Below the pieces are notes generated by a model, which saw only the letters and a list, made by a program, of their open reading frames with translations, was not told where the DNA came from and searched no databases. The position numbers were made by a program, and so were the translations under genes. 64,000 nt of DNA, taken from NCBI RefSeq assembly GCF_018069755.1, contig NZ_JAGQDE010000014.1:79052-143051 (forward strand), read 5' to 3'. Below are positions 17,179 through 26,241 of the stretch, piece after piece. The DNA comes from Ideonella aquatica. GTDB taxonomy: Bacteria; Pseudomonadota; Gammaproteobacteria; Burkholderiales; Burkholderiaceae_C. The stretch's first letter is position 1. Each line of letters starts with the position of its first letter.

Positions 17179-17975
17179 GTGCGGAGCAGGCAGGACAGGC
17201 CGCGGCTGAGCTTGAACCCATTGCTTGCCAACGGTATGGCCCGATCTTCGATGACGCTGTGGATGCCCGCTCTGTGCCGGCTCTGGAGAGCGCGTGCCAC
17301 GCCTTTGCGGAGCGCTATGGCATCAGTTCGTTCATCTTGACGCTGGCGCGCCCCCGGGGGGGAACGGCCTCGCGCATTCACCGGGCGCATTGGGAGCTCG
17401 ACTCCATTCATTCGGGGCCGGCTGGCTGGAGCGCGGCCTTGTCCGACAGCATGGCTTCGTGCCCGGTGCTTCAGACCTTCCTAGACGGGCGCGTTGAGCC
17501 GCTGCGTTGGGGTCACGAGCTTTTCGTACTGGCGGGCGCGTCATCACGTTGGCGCGCTTACGAGCAGGCTGGGCTGACCCGTGGTTTGGCCTTTGTGTCA
17601 CCGCTGGGCGACAGGGGGCTGGTGATCCTCGACCTGGGCTTGTCCGCGCATCGGCCAAGCGTCGATTTGTCCCAGGTCTTGATGTGGGGGCAGCTGTTCA
17701 CGACCCTGGCCAGTGAAGCCACGCACCGGCTGCTGTCCAAGCGGGCTGCGCCGGGTGCCGATCGCGACGCGGCGCCTGCGCTCTCCCAGCGCGAAATGCT
17801 CACCTTGCAATATGCCGCCAACGGACTGAGCTTGACCGAGATCGCCAAGGAGCAGTTTGTCTCCCGCTCTGTCGTGGAGCGCGCACTCGTGGCGGCACGA
17901 GACAAACTGGGCTGCGCGACGACCGTAGCGGCCGCCTGCCGAGCCGTGTCACTGGGTGTGATCGACGCACCCTGA
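17175..17975 (+). CDS. LuxR-family regulator, divergent second of the pair
   Basis: The 266-residue product has a ligand-binding-like N-terminal half (CHAFAERYGISSFILTLARP; GLAFVSPLGDRGLVILDLGL) and a LuxR-type HTH (LSQREMLTLQYAANGLSLTE, FVSRSVVERALVAARDKLGC). The recognition helix departs from the usual TVKxHxxN pattern. It is translationally coupled to the preceding LuxR, so the two may form heterodimers. The tandem arrangement and context suggest control of element transfer or excision, but that is inference. Confidence 0.65.
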   Translation: MSAEQAGQAAAELEPIACQRYGPIFDDAVDARSVPALESACHAFAERYGISSFILTLARPRGGTASRIHRAHWELDSIHSGPAGWSAALSDSMASCPVLQTFLDGRVEPLRWGHELFVLAGASSRWRAYEQAGLTRGLAFVSPLGDRGLVILDLGLSAHRPSVDLSQVLMWGQLFTTLASEATHRLLSKRAAPGADRDAAPALSQREMLTLQYAANGLSLTEIAKEQFVSRSVVERALVAARDKLGCATTVAAACRAVSLGVIDAP

Positions 17976-18112
17976 CGTCAAGACGGTCAGGCCGCCAGGT
18001 GCCCCGGCGGGTGCTAGAAAGAAGAAATTCCTTCCTACTCGACAGGCAGGGTGCTGCGGTCGAATCGACCCTGTTGCAACGACAGGAGTCAGCGTTTGTT
18101 GGTTCGATCTCT

Positions 18113-18385
18113 TCAGTTTGTCTCGGGCCGATCGCCCCAGTCACCGAGCTCGACCTCGAAGTGCTGGGCGCCGATGTCTCGGAGGTAGCCCGCGAGGGTG
18201 TCCAGCTTCTTGAAGTAGCGCACGTTACCGCGCCGGGCCTCCAGCGTCAGCTCCTGATCCCCATCGCGCAATAGCAGGACGAAGCCCGAGGCCGTTCCAC
18301 GGGCCACGAGCCGACCAGCCTTGCCTGTGGCAACCAAAATACGTAATATTGGCTCGCCAAGACATACACTTTTGGACGACGACAT
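18113..18385 (-). CDS. small protein related to its divergent neighbour
   Basis: The 90-residue product contains GRLVARGTASGFVLLLRDGD and LDTLAGYLRDIGAQHFEVEL. The second block aligns in pattern with SVAAYMRRLGATEVTV of the divergent gene at 18492, so the two are probably distant paralogues. The start at 18385 has no ribosome site and lies inside the promoter region of the par genes; an internal TTG near 18335 is an alternative. Possibly a partition-associated DNA-binding protein. Confidence 0.5.
   Translation of the reverse strand: MSSSKSVCLGEPILRILVATGKAGRLVARGTASGFVLLLRDGDQELTLEARRGNVRYFKKLDTLAGYLRDIGAQHFEVELGDWGDRPETN
18321..18349 (+). promoter_or_regulatory. candidate sigma-70 promoter of the par/replication operon
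   Basis: TTGCCT (18321-18326) and TAATAT (18344-18349) are separated by exactly 17 bp. The -10 box lies in an AT-rich, imperfectly symmetric block centred on TACGTA, unusual in this GC-rich DNA, which could be an operator. It overlaps the N-terminal codons of the divergent gene and lies about 140 bp upstream of the first plus-strand par gene. Confidence 0.55.
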
Positions 18386-18491
18386 GACTTATTCTGGCGA
18401 TCAGGGCGGAGGGCCGCCGGGTACTTCGGCCGCCATGGTACGCGCTCACGCGACCGAGCCGCGTGGGCGCGCCCGCGAGCGCCAGGAGGGT

Positions 18492-18752
18492 ATGCCGCCC
18501 ATCAAGACGCCCGAGCTGCGTCACCTGGTGGCCGCCAAGGGTGTCAAGGTCTTCACCGCCAGTGAGATCGAGCCCGGTCGCTATCGGCTGGTCGTGCAGT
18601 TCGCCCAGCGCAACCATTTGCTGACCGGCGCGCGTGGCGCGCCGCGCGAATGGGCCAGCCTCGACAGCGTGGCCGCCTACATGCGCCGCCTTGGCGCGAC
18701 GGAGGTCACGGTCGCGATGCTGTGGCCGCAGCCGCCGGCAGCCCGTGCTTGA
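18492..18752 (+). CDS. small par-operon leader protein
   Basis: The 86-residue product (MPPIKTPELRHLVAAKGVK...) has a strong AGGAGGGT ribosome site directly before ATG 18492, which fixes this start over an upstream ATG at 18384. It ends 23 bp before parA. A short beta/alpha protein, related to the divergent 18113-18385 product. I recall similar small proteins upstream of parA in ICEs, but no biochemical role. Confidence 0.65.
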   Translation: MPPIKTPELRHLVAAKGVKVFTASEIEPGRYRLVVQFAQRNHLLTGARGAPREWASLDSVAAYMRRLGATEVTVAMLWPQPPAARA

Positions 18753-18775
18753 CCACCCACTTGGAATACCCGCGC

Positions 18776-19663
18776 ATGACTCAGACCATCGCCGCGCTGA
18801 ACTCCAAAGGGGGCGTCGGCAAGACCACCTTTCTGGCGAACCTGGGCGGTCTGCTGGCCGACATGGGTGCGCGCATCCTGTTGGTGGACGCCGACCCGCA
18901 ACCCAGTCTCACCAAGTACTTCGCTTTGGCCGATGAGGCGCCGCAGGGTCTGGTCGAGGTGGTCACCCAGGGCACGGTCACGCCGGGCTGCATTTCGCGA
19001 ACCTCGGTGCCTGGGCTGGACCTGGTGCGCTCCAACGATGGCGAAGCTCACCTGCAGCACTGGCTGCACGGACGGCCGGACGCCCGCATCCGGCTGGCCC
19101 GCGCATTGCGCAACCCCTACGTGCAGGAGCACTACGACTTCATCCTGATCGACACCCAGGGCGCGATCGGGCCGCTGCAGACCGCTGCTGCTTTTGCCGC
19201 AGACACCCTGGTATCACCGCTTCCCCCGGACACCCCGTCGGTGCGGGAGTTCCGCTCAGGGACCTTGCGCGTGCTCCAGCGGCTGGAGCAGGACCCCAAC
19301 GAGCCGCAGGCCGCGCTGGCTCCCATCCAAGCCGTCATCTGCCGTCACGAGTACACCCGAAACGCCCGCCAGCTGCTCGGTGAGCTGCGCGCCGAGTTCG
19401 ACGTTGGCGACCGGGTCACCATCCTGGACACGGTGATTCCCAGCGCCGTCGCCTACAAGGACGCGTTCACCGCCCGGCGGCCAGTGCATCAGCTCAACCG
19501 CCAGGGCGGCACCCGGTGTCCGTCGGGCTATGAAGTGATGCACCGGATCGTCTGGGAGCTTCAGCCGCAGCTCTACGGGCACTTTGCAGGCCGCCTGCGC
19601 GGCGACCCACGTGAGGTCTTCGGACCCTCGCAGACCGCCCACGCCGCTGCAAGGGCCGCATGA
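18776..19663 (+). CDS. parA: ParA-family partition ATPase
   Basis: The 295-residue product has the deviant Walker A motif NSKGGVGKTTFLANLG at its N-terminus, the switch region LLVDADPQPSLTKYF, and Walker B-type FILIDTQG. There is no N-terminal helix-turn-helix, so this is the short ParA type found at the parA end of PFGI-1-class ICEs, where it supports maintenance of the excised circle. It overlaps parB by 4 bp (ATGA). The ribosome site is weak. Confidence 0.85.
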   Translation: MTQTIAALNSKGGVGKTTFLANLGGLLADMGARILLVDADPQPSLTKYFALADEAPQGLVEVVTQGTVTPGCISRTSVPGLDLVRSNDGEAHLQHWLHGRPDARIRLARALRNPYVQEHYDFILIDTQGAIGPLQTAAAFAADTLVSPLPPDTPSVREFRSGTLRVLQRLEQDPNEPQAALAPIQAVICRHEYTRNARQLLGELRAEFDVGDRVTILDTVIPSAVAYKDAFTARRPVHQLNRQGGTRCPSGYEVMHRIVWELQPQLYGHFAGRLRGDPREVFGPSQTAHAAARAA

Positions 19664-21627
19664 ACACCTCCAGGAAGCGCCAGGGCTTCAACCCGCTCAC
19701 CGACGGGCTGCCGCTGACCATCCCCGTCGGGCAGGCCATCGAGAACCTGGCCGCCGCCACCGCCCGCGCCGCTGCGCGCAGGAACCGACCCAACACTGCC
19801 ATGCTTCGCCCGCACGACTCGACCATGCCGACGCCCTTTGGCGCCGCCAGCCCAGACAGCCTCGGTCCTCCTGGCAAGACCCCCAGCAGAGCGCAGCGTG
19901 ACGAGGCCGAGTTCAAGGCCAGCTACGCCGTGGGCGACACCGCGCCGTCCAAGATCGACCTGCGCCGGGACTTGCCGGGCCCCATGCTGCTCAAGTCGGT
20001 CGACATCGTCCGCTACGACCACAACCCACGGCTCTATGCCAACGAGAAGCGAGAGGACATCCGCCACAGCCTGAAGGCCAATGGCTATCAGGGCACGCTG
20101 CAGGTGACGCGCAGGCACGCTGGCGAGCCGTACATGCTGGCGGCGGGCTCCAACACGACGCTCGAGCTCTTGCAGGAGCTCTATGCCCAGACCGGCGACG
20201 AGCGCTTCCTGTGGGTCAACTGCATCTACCAGCCCTACCAGGGCGAGACCACGCTGCTGTCTCAGCACCTCGGCGAGAACCTGAACCGTGGCGACATGAA
20301 GTTCTGGGAAGTCGCCGTGGGCATGTGTGAGCTGCTTGGGCTGATCGAGGAAGAGCGACGCCAACACGATCCAGGCGCCAAGCCCATGGCCGTTCGCGAG
20401 GCCAGCGAGGCACTGGCCGCCCGTGGCCTGAAGGCAGACAAGTCGCTGGTGACCATCTGGCGTTTTGCCACCAGCCGGCTGGCGCCGCTGGGGAGCGCCA
20501 GCGCCCATCTGACCCACCGTGGGGTGCAGGGCATCCTGCAGCCCCGGCTGAACGCTCTGCTGGCGCTGGCCACGCGCCTGGGCATGGACGAAGCCGCGTT
20601 TTGGGACGACCTGGTCGCCAAGGAGCTGCGGCTGTACGCCACCTCGGCGCACGACGTGCAGGCCTTCGACCCCCATGAGGTCGCGGATCAGGTCGAAGCA
20701 GCCCTGGCCGAGCGTGCCTCGGAGTCGATCGAGTCCGTGCGCCACATGCTCTCGCTGCTCAAACTGAATCCGAAGCTCACGATGGCTGAGCTGCGGCAGC
20801 CCTCCCCCAACCTGGTTGCTGCACCAACGGCGTCCTCCGCCAGTGGGCCCCTGCAGGACAGCGCCAGCACAGGACAGCCAGTCCGGCACCCTGTCGAGCA
20901 TCCTGTAGCGCAGCCTGTCGAGCCGCCGCCCAGCCAACAGCGGCCGCTCAACCTCACCACGGTGATCCAGGGGCCGCCGCCTGGGGCGGGCACTGGCGCG
21001 CTGATCCCGTCCGCCCGCTCAGGCCTTGTCGAGCCCCAGGGGGATGCGGCCCGGCCAGCGACCGGCGCAACCGGGACGCCGCGCGCCTCGGTCGGTCCGC
21101 TGTTCAGCGCGGGCGTGGCGGACCGGGCCGATCCTCTGGGTGCGCTGCACTCCGCCGTCGATGAGCTGCTGGCCACCGCCGGACTGAGCGACGTTCTGCG
21201 CTGGCGCGACGAGATGCCGCTGGGCTTCTACCTGGACCTGCCCGATCGGCAGGCCCACAGACGCCAGACGGTGCAGATCGGCAGCCCGCAAGACCAGACC
21301 CGAACGATGAAGACCATCGTCTGGTGGTCGCTGACGACGATCTCCGGCCAGTGGCTCGAAGGGGCCGTCGACTGCATCGACCACACCAGCACCTTCTACC
21401 GGAGCTTCTCCGTCGAGCGGGAGGAGTCGCCCCTCGAAGGCACGGACATCGAGCCCGTGCAGCCCGAGCCCGTCGAGCTGCTGATGGCCCGTGTCACCCC
21501 GGGCCTCATCCGGCCCGCCATGACCCAGCTGCGGGCGGTCGAGGAGCTGGCCGCGACCGTCATGGAGCAATTGCCCGAGCGCTGGATGCTGCTGCAGAAG
21601 CTGCTGCTGTCCGGCAACCCGTACTGA
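19660..21627 (+). CDS. parB: ParB-family protein of the PFGI-1 ICE class
   Basis: The 655-residue product has a ParB/sulfiredoxin-like core: SVDIVRYDHNPRLYANEK, YQGTLQVTRR, MLAAGSNTTLELLQELY and GETTLLSQHLGENLNRGDM. Next comes a helical KorB-like part (SEALAARGLKADKSLVTIW), a Pro/Ala-rich linker (about residues 385-500), and a C-terminal domain. The usual GERR box of ParB CTPases reads AAGSNTT here, which is typical for the ICE subfamily as I recall it. It is coupled to parA and heads the replication block. Confidence 0.8.
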   Translation: MNTSRKRQGFNPLTDGLPLTIPVGQAIENLAAATARAAARRNRPNTAMLRPHDSTMPTPFGAASPDSLGPPGKTPSRAQRDEAEFKASYAVGDTAPSKIDLRRDLPGPMLLKSVDIVRYDHNPRLYANEKREDIRHSLKANGYQGTLQVTRRHAGEPYMLAAGSNTTLELLQELYAQTGDERFLWVNCIYQPYQGETTLLSQHLGENLNRGDMKFWEVAVGMCELLGLIEEERRQHDPGAKPMAVREASEALAARGLKADKSLVTIWRFATSRLAPLGSASAHLTHRGVQGILQPRLNALLALATRLGMDEAAFWDDLVAKELRLYATSAHDVQAFDPHEVADQVEAALAERASESIESVRHMLSLLKLNPKLTMAELRQPSPNLVAAPTASSASGPLQDSASTGQPVRHPVEHPVAQPVEPPPSQQRPLNLTTVIQGPPPGAGTGALIPSARSGLVEPQGDAARPATGATGTPRASVGPLFSAGVADRADPLGALHSAVDELLATAGLSDVLRWRDEMPLGFYLDLPDRQAHRRQTVQIGSPQDQTRTMKTIVWWSLTTISGQWLEGAVDCIDHTSTFYRSFSVEREESPLEGTDIEPVQPEPVELLMARVTPGLIRPAMTQLRAVEELAATVMEQLPERWMLLQKLLLSGNPY

Positions 21628-21644
21628 CCAAGGATCGCCCCGAC

Positions 21645-22277
21645 ATGCACCAACGAGGAACTGTGCCCGGCCACCCTGGCGAGGCCCACCGGAGCCCGTC
21701 GACCGTGACACTGCGGGATCCCGCTGTCCAGATGTTCGCCCTCACCCGGCTGATCGCAGCCATGGAGGACGCCGATCCCCAGGTGCTGCACCAGATGCTC
21801 GGCGCCGGCATGACGCCAGAGCTGCTGGACCGGCTGCGCTCCATGCCACTGAACGAGGCCTTGCGCTTCGCCGTGGGTCAGTGCGGCCTGGCGATCGCCG
21901 TCGATACAGCGGCCATGCGTGCGCAGCTGCAGCGCATCGACCGCGCCAAGGCGGACCGCGAAGCCCTGGAATACCTGGTGCGCCATGGCGCGTCGCCGCG
22001 GCTGCTGACGCAGCTGTTCACGCTGTCGCAGTCCGACGCGCGGCGCCTGCGGCGCGTGCTGGCGCCCGATGTGGCCACCGGTGGGCGCCCCAGACTGCCC
22101 CCAGACGAGATGCGCGACGAGATCGAGCGCGTCTGGGCCGAGCTCGCGGCCGAGCCGTGCCCCAGGGCGCGCATCCGCCGCTTGCACGAACGCTTCGCGA
22201 CCCAGGTGATTGCGTCGCTGGAGCTGGTGATCCTGCCCCAGGTTACCGGCGCCTGGCGCAGCGGCCCTCAGGCCTGA
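21645..22277 (+). CDS. DUF2857-family ICE protein
   Basis: The 210-residue protein is almost entirely helical, with LRDPAVQMFALTRLIAAMED, PELLDRLRSMPLNEALRFAV and a later DARRLRRVLAPDVATGGRPR segment that may bind DNA. It matches the DUF2857 proteins placed after parB in PFGI-1/SPI-7-type elements. The ATG at 21645 follows parB by 17 bp. Molecular role unknown; probably replication or maintenance of the element. Confidence 0.6.
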   Translation: MHQRGTVPGHPGEAHRSPSTVTLRDPAVQMFALTRLIAAMEDADPQVLHQMLGAGMTPELLDRLRSMPLNEALRFAVGQCGLAIAVDTAAMRAQLQRIDRAKADREALEYLVRHGASPRLLTQLFTLSQSDARRLRRVLAPDVATGGRPRLPPDEMRDEIERVWAELAAEPCPRARIRRLHERFATQVIASLELVILPQVTGAWRSGPQA

Positions 22278-22373
22278 TGAACGCTCTTCGTCGCCCCACT
22301 GGGCGACCACTTCCTCGGCCAGCACAGGGCGATCCCCTGTGAGGCCGCCCGACACCGTGACGAGGCACCTGCC

Positions 22374-22985
22374 ATGAGCCAGACGACCCCTCACAAGCCC
22401 CCCTGCCCTATTCCTGAGCCGGCGCTACGCACCACGGCGCTTGCCGCCTCCGCGGCCACGCCTGGCGTCAACGCACGCCGCTCAACCGCGCCCGCCCAGG
22501 GCGGCGCCGTCCTCACCGATCTGGCCGCTGTGCGGCGGGCCAAGCAGAAAGAACGCGCCCGTGTGGCCCAGGCGGTGGACTGGTACATGGACCGTGCCGA
22601 GCAAGTGTGCCTCGCGGTGCCGATGATCTACATCTACATCGCCCACTCGATCGCGGCGGCGGTGGCGCTCTACCAGATCGAGGCCCGCAGCGAGGGGCAG
22701 TACCTGGAGCGCGGTGACCCCTGGGTCCACCTGGACCAAAGCGCGTGGCTGTACCTGACCAAGCTCGATGAAGCGCAGTGGGTCCAGGCCCGTGGTGAGT
22801 TGCGAGCGCTGGATCTGATCGAGGAGCGGCGCCGCTATGACCTGGATCGCAGCGAGATCATCACCCAGATCCAGTTCCTGCCAGATGCCTTCTCACGGGC
22901 CAAGGGTCAGGTCCGCGATGACATCCGCCGTCAGCTCAAGGGCGGTGTTGACGCGGGTGGTTCGTTGCCCGGCTATCCCTGCTGA
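22374..22985 (+). CDS. winged-helix replication-type protein
   Basis: The 203-residue product has a low-complexity N-terminal third and then a helical domain: YIYIAHSIAAAVALYQIEA, GDPWVHLDQSAWLYLTKLDE, and RGELRALDLIEERRRYD. This pattern recurs twice in the next gene (WIHKSAREWEIETGLSWKMQ...LLEERL and YVQLSREAWRRETGLTRHQW...LLLERR). It suggests a shared winged-helix unit like those of plasmid replication initiators. The start has GAGG upstream. The stop lies 11 bp before the next start. Confidence 0.5.
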   Translation: MSQTTPHKPPCPIPEPALRTTALAASAATPGVNARRSTAPAQGGAVLTDLAAVRRAKQKERARVAQAVDWYMDRAEQVCLAVPMIYIYIAHSIAAAVALYQIEARSEGQYLERGDPWVHLDQSAWLYLTKLDEAQWVQARGELRALDLIEERRRYDLDRSEIITQIQFLPDAFSRAKGQVRDDIRRQLKGGVDAGGSLPGYPC

Positions 22986-22996
22986 GGAGCCATCCG

Positions 22997-24706
22997 GTGG
23001 CCTTGTTCCTGCCCAGATCCCCGAAGGCCTCTGCCAGGGTGGGCACCCCGCTGGCGACGCTCGCGGTGGAGGCAGGGCGTGCCGAGACATTGGCGCAGCC
23101 CGCCAGGCGCACCGTCGTGTTGCTGGGAAGTCTTGCCGGGCCCTTGGCCCACCCAGCGCAGGACGCACCGCAGCCGTCGCCTGAGCCGGCCCGGCACTTC
23201 GCGTCCGACCTGACCGAGACGCCGCGGGTGCCCCGCCTCGCGTCGCGGGACCGGACCGTGTTGCCACCCGGTACCGCGCGAAGCCAACTGTCGTGTTCGA
23301 TCGCTGTGGCCAGCCGCGTCGTCGAGTTGGTGGACGACACCTGCTCGGCGGTGCTGTTGTCGCAGCTGATCTACTGGACCCGACGCGGCCGCGATGTGGT
23401 CGCGCGAGACGGCTGGATCCACAAGTCCGCCAGAGAGTGGGAGATCGAGACCGGCCTGAGCTGGAAGATGCAGCGTCGCGCGCGCAAGATCCTGCTCGAC
23501 AGTGGCCTGTTGGAGGAGCGGCTTCAGGCCATGCCCGCGAGCCTGGCCTTCCGTCTCAATCTCCGTGCGTTCGTGCCGCTGATGGCCGAGCGCAGCGAGA
23601 TCGAGATGCCCGCGATCGACCTGTCCTGGTTCGTCGATCGTGACAGTCCGATCCTGGGTCGGCTGCTGGGGCGCTCGTTTCTGTTCCACACGGCCCTGAC
23701 GGCCCACATGTCGGTGCCGGCGGCGATGATGGCCTCGCGCCTGCTCTCGGCACAGGGCGACCTGCGCGCGCGGCCGGCCCGGCTCAAGTACGTGCAGCTC
23801 TCCCGGGAGGCCTGGCGACGCGAAACCGGCCTGACCCGCCACCAGTGGCAGACCGCCCGCCGCGATCTCCAGGCGCTGGGGCTGTTGCTGGAGCGTCGGC
23901 ACAACTTCCCGCGCCGCGTCGACCTCAGCATCGATCCGGTGGCCACCGCGTCCTTGCTGGCTTGTGCGATGACCGCGCCGATGGCCTCTGGGCTCGGCGC
24001 CCTGGGTCCCCAATCTGAGGCTGGGTCGGTTTGGGCGAAACAGACCGGTGGCAACGCACACCCACCAAAGCGACCTGCTGCGTTGACCGAACCGGCCGAC
24101 AGGTGTCGACCGAACCGACCCACAGCGATCGACCAATCCGGCCTTTATCTCCAGGAATCACTACAGGTTCAACCACAACCACCACTACCGCCACAGCCTG
24201 GGCCGAGCACACGAGGCGGATGGGTCGACCCGTCCACGCCCGACTGGGGTGGGGGTGGGTGGCCTGCGCAGTGGCCCGGCCAGGCCGGCAGCGGCAGGCA
24301 CTCGACATCCTGCGTTGGTGATGTGGCGCTCGTGGAGACCGGGCTGGTGTGGCCGGCTCCCTTGGGCGCCCAAGAGGGGGACCGCGAGGCCGCGGCCAGG
24401 CACCTGGCGGGCCTGGATCGGGTCATGCAACAGACCCTCCTGGACGAGGTCGCCTGGCGGGCCTCGCAAGGGACTGTGCGCTCGCCGGTGGGTCTGCTGC
24501 GCACGCTGTGCCGCAAGGCGGCTGCGGGGGAGTTCGCTGCGGACGGTGCGCACCGCATTGCCAGTGCCCGGCGCCAGCGCGATCAGGCTGCGCTCGCAGC
24601 GGCGGCATCTCCCGAGGCAGCCGCGAGCTGCGCGCCATCGGCTGAGGTACGCGCCAAGTTCGATGCTCTGCGCCAGGAAGTGAAGAGGCGGCGGTGGCCA
24701 GCATGA
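22997..24706 (+). CDS. STY4528-like element replication protein with two winged-helix units
   Basis: The 569-residue product starts at GTG 22997 behind TGAGGAG. Residues about 100-190 hold one winged-helix-like unit (AVLLSQLIYWTRRGRDVV, WIHKSAREWEIETGLSW). Residues about 230-310 hold a second (KYVQLSREAWRRETGLTRHQ). A disordered Pro/Gly-rich stretch (about 340-450) leads to a helical C-terminus. Position after DUF2857 matches the STY4528-type pathogenicity-island replication proteins. A role in binding the element's origin is inferred. Confidence 0.6.
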   Translation: MALFLPRSPKASARVGTPLATLAVEAGRAETLAQPARRTVVLLGSLAGPLAHPAQDAPQPSPEPARHFASDLTETPRVPRLASRDRTVLPPGTARSQLSCSIAVASRVVELVDDTCSAVLLSQLIYWTRRGRDVVARDGWIHKSAREWEIETGLSWKMQRRARKILLDSGLLEERLQAMPASLAFRLNLRAFVPLMAERSEIEMPAIDLSWFVDRDSPILGRLLGRSFLFHTALTAHMSVPAAMMASRLLSAQGDLRARPARLKYVQLSREAWRRETGLTRHQWQTARRDLQALGLLLERRHNFPRRVDLSIDPVATASLLACAMTAPMASGLGALGPQSEAGSVWAKQTGGNAHPPKRPAALTEPADRCRPNRPTAIDQSGLYLQESLQVQPQPPLPPQPGPSTRGGWVDPSTPDWGGGGWPAQWPGQAGSGRHSTSCVGDVALVETGLVWPAPLGAQEGDREAAARHLAGLDRVMQQTLLDEVAWRASQGTVRSPVGLLRTLCRKAAAGEFAADGAHRIASARRQRDQAALAAAASPEAAASCAPSAEVRAKFDALRQEVKRRRWPA

Positions 24707-24941
24707 GGCGCTGTCACAGCCAAAGCCCGAGTGAACTTGTCTGTCTTGCTGCAAGACAGACGGACCCGACTGGGCCGTCAGGGTGCGGCGGCTGCCAAAG
24801 CGGGCGCTGGGGCAGCGGCGCCACCTCGCCGGGACGCGGCCCGCGCAGGGCGGACCGAGGGCCGGCCATGCGGCGCCGCCGCAGCGCCGCTTCGCCCGCA
24901 GACACCTCGATCAACCACAACCATCAATGAGGAGGATTTCC

Positions 24942-26045
24942 ATGGCTCCCGGTGACTCCCATGATTCCTATGGCGCCCATGACGCCAGTCGACGCGGTCC
25001 CCGCCATCCCCGGCATGCACCTCCGTTTCCGGTGTCCAGGTCCTCCCCGTTTCCGGACGGCTATGACATCGTGGCCGAGCGCCATGCCTTGAAGGACCTG
25101 GTCGAGGCCGATGACCTGGACATGGCGGATCCGAGGTTCCAGCGCTATGCCGAGCTCGAGCGGCGAGAAGCGCTGCTGCGCAACATGCAGTCCGAGCATC
25201 ACGCGACGGGCGGTGCGCAAAGGGATGTCGTGCCCTACCGTGAGGCCGTCGCGGTCAAGAACGACCTGGGTCGCCTGACCGACGAGGCCGACGACTCGAT
25301 GACGATCCATACCCGAGAGGCATCAAGGCTCTTCATCGGCCGGGCGATGCTGCCGGGGGAGACCGGCGTCGGTCAGTCGGGGGGCAAGAAGGTCGGCGCT
25401 GCGATGCGGGCCATCTGGTACCTCTCGGGCAACGACAACCCGTATGCGGACTTTGCGCTGATCGAGACCTGGACCTCGATGGAGAACGTGATCGCTGAGC
25501 TGGAGCGGCGCATCGACGGCATGGACCGCCGCCTGCACAGGATGCAGCGCCGCGGTCTGTCCTTCTCGATTGTTCGGGCGGATCCGCCCGTCAGCGTCGA
25601 GCTGGGATTTCGCAGTCCCTACGGCTACTCGGTGGTTCGTTTGATCTCGACCTTCGACTACTTCGTCCGGATGGTCAAGACGCTGGTGCGCAAGGACCTG
25701 TTGTCCGACAAGGAGGGGTACGAGGACATCTACACGATGACCCGTCACAGCCGCAGGATCTTTGAGCGGGTGGTCTGGCTCCAGCGCTACCTGTTGAGAG
25801 ACGAGCTGCGCCCGCTCTCGCGCAGGGACTGGCTGGCCAGTGCGGACGAGCTGGCGAAAAAGCGGGTTCAGGCGGCGGTGGCCTTGTTTGGCGAGCTGCC
25901 GCGGGGCGTCTTCAACGGCGATGTGCGGCCGCGTCACACGCGACGGCATCTGGACGTTTCCGCGGAAGAGCTGCGCCTGCTCAACGAGGTGCCCTTGGCG
26001 GGCGATGACGCTCAGCTGGTGGCGGCCACCGAGGGGCTGCAGTGA
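24942..26045 (+). CDS. PFL_4669-family integrating conjugative element protein
   Basis: The 367-residue product has the features I recall for this ICE core family: DSMTIHTREASRLFIGRA, GAAMRAIWYLSGNDNPYADF, then a coiled segment (MENVIAELERRIDGMDRRLH), PYGYSVVRLISTFDYFVRMV and YEDIYTMTRHSRRIFERVVW. The ATG at 24942 has an exceptionally strong GAGGAGG site, and the N-terminal 35 residues are disordered. The function is unknown, but it is a marker gene for PFGI-1-class elements. Confidence 0.75.
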   Translation: MAPGDSHDSYGAHDASRRGPRHPRHAPPFPVSRSSPFPDGYDIVAERHALKDLVEADDLDMADPRFQRYAELERREALLRNMQSEHHATGGAQRDVVPYREAVAVKNDLGRLTDEADDSMTIHTREASRLFIGRAMLPGETGVGQSGGKKVGAAMRAIWYLSGNDNPYADFALIETWTSMENVIAELERRIDGMDRRLHRMQRRGLSFSIVRADPPVSVELGFRSPYGYSVVRLISTFDYFVRMVKTLVRKDLLSDKEGYEDIYTMTRHSRRIFERVVWLQRYLLRDELRPLSRRDWLASADELAKKRVQAAVALFGELPRGVFNGDVRPRHTRRHLDVSAEELRLLNEVPLAGDDAQLVAATEGLQ

Positions 26046-26241
26046 GGGCCCGCCGTGGTGGCCTGCGCTGCGCCAGTGGTGGCGCGGCCATGCTGCCCGG
26101 GGCATGGGGCGGCAAGGGCTGCGCCTGCGGCGGGGATGGCGAGCGCAAAGGGCTGTGACAGTGGTGGATCCCGTGGGTGATGGGGCTGTGGCAGCGGCGG
26201 AGCCCGAGGCCAAAGGCCGATCCAGTGGCGGGGGTTTGTGG

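Noticed and set aside
19573..20937. 454-codon minus-strand frame opposite parB
   Set aside because: Composition (Gln/Val/Leu/Gly without fold pattern) is typical of the antisense of a GC-rich gene, and parB is well supported by motifs.
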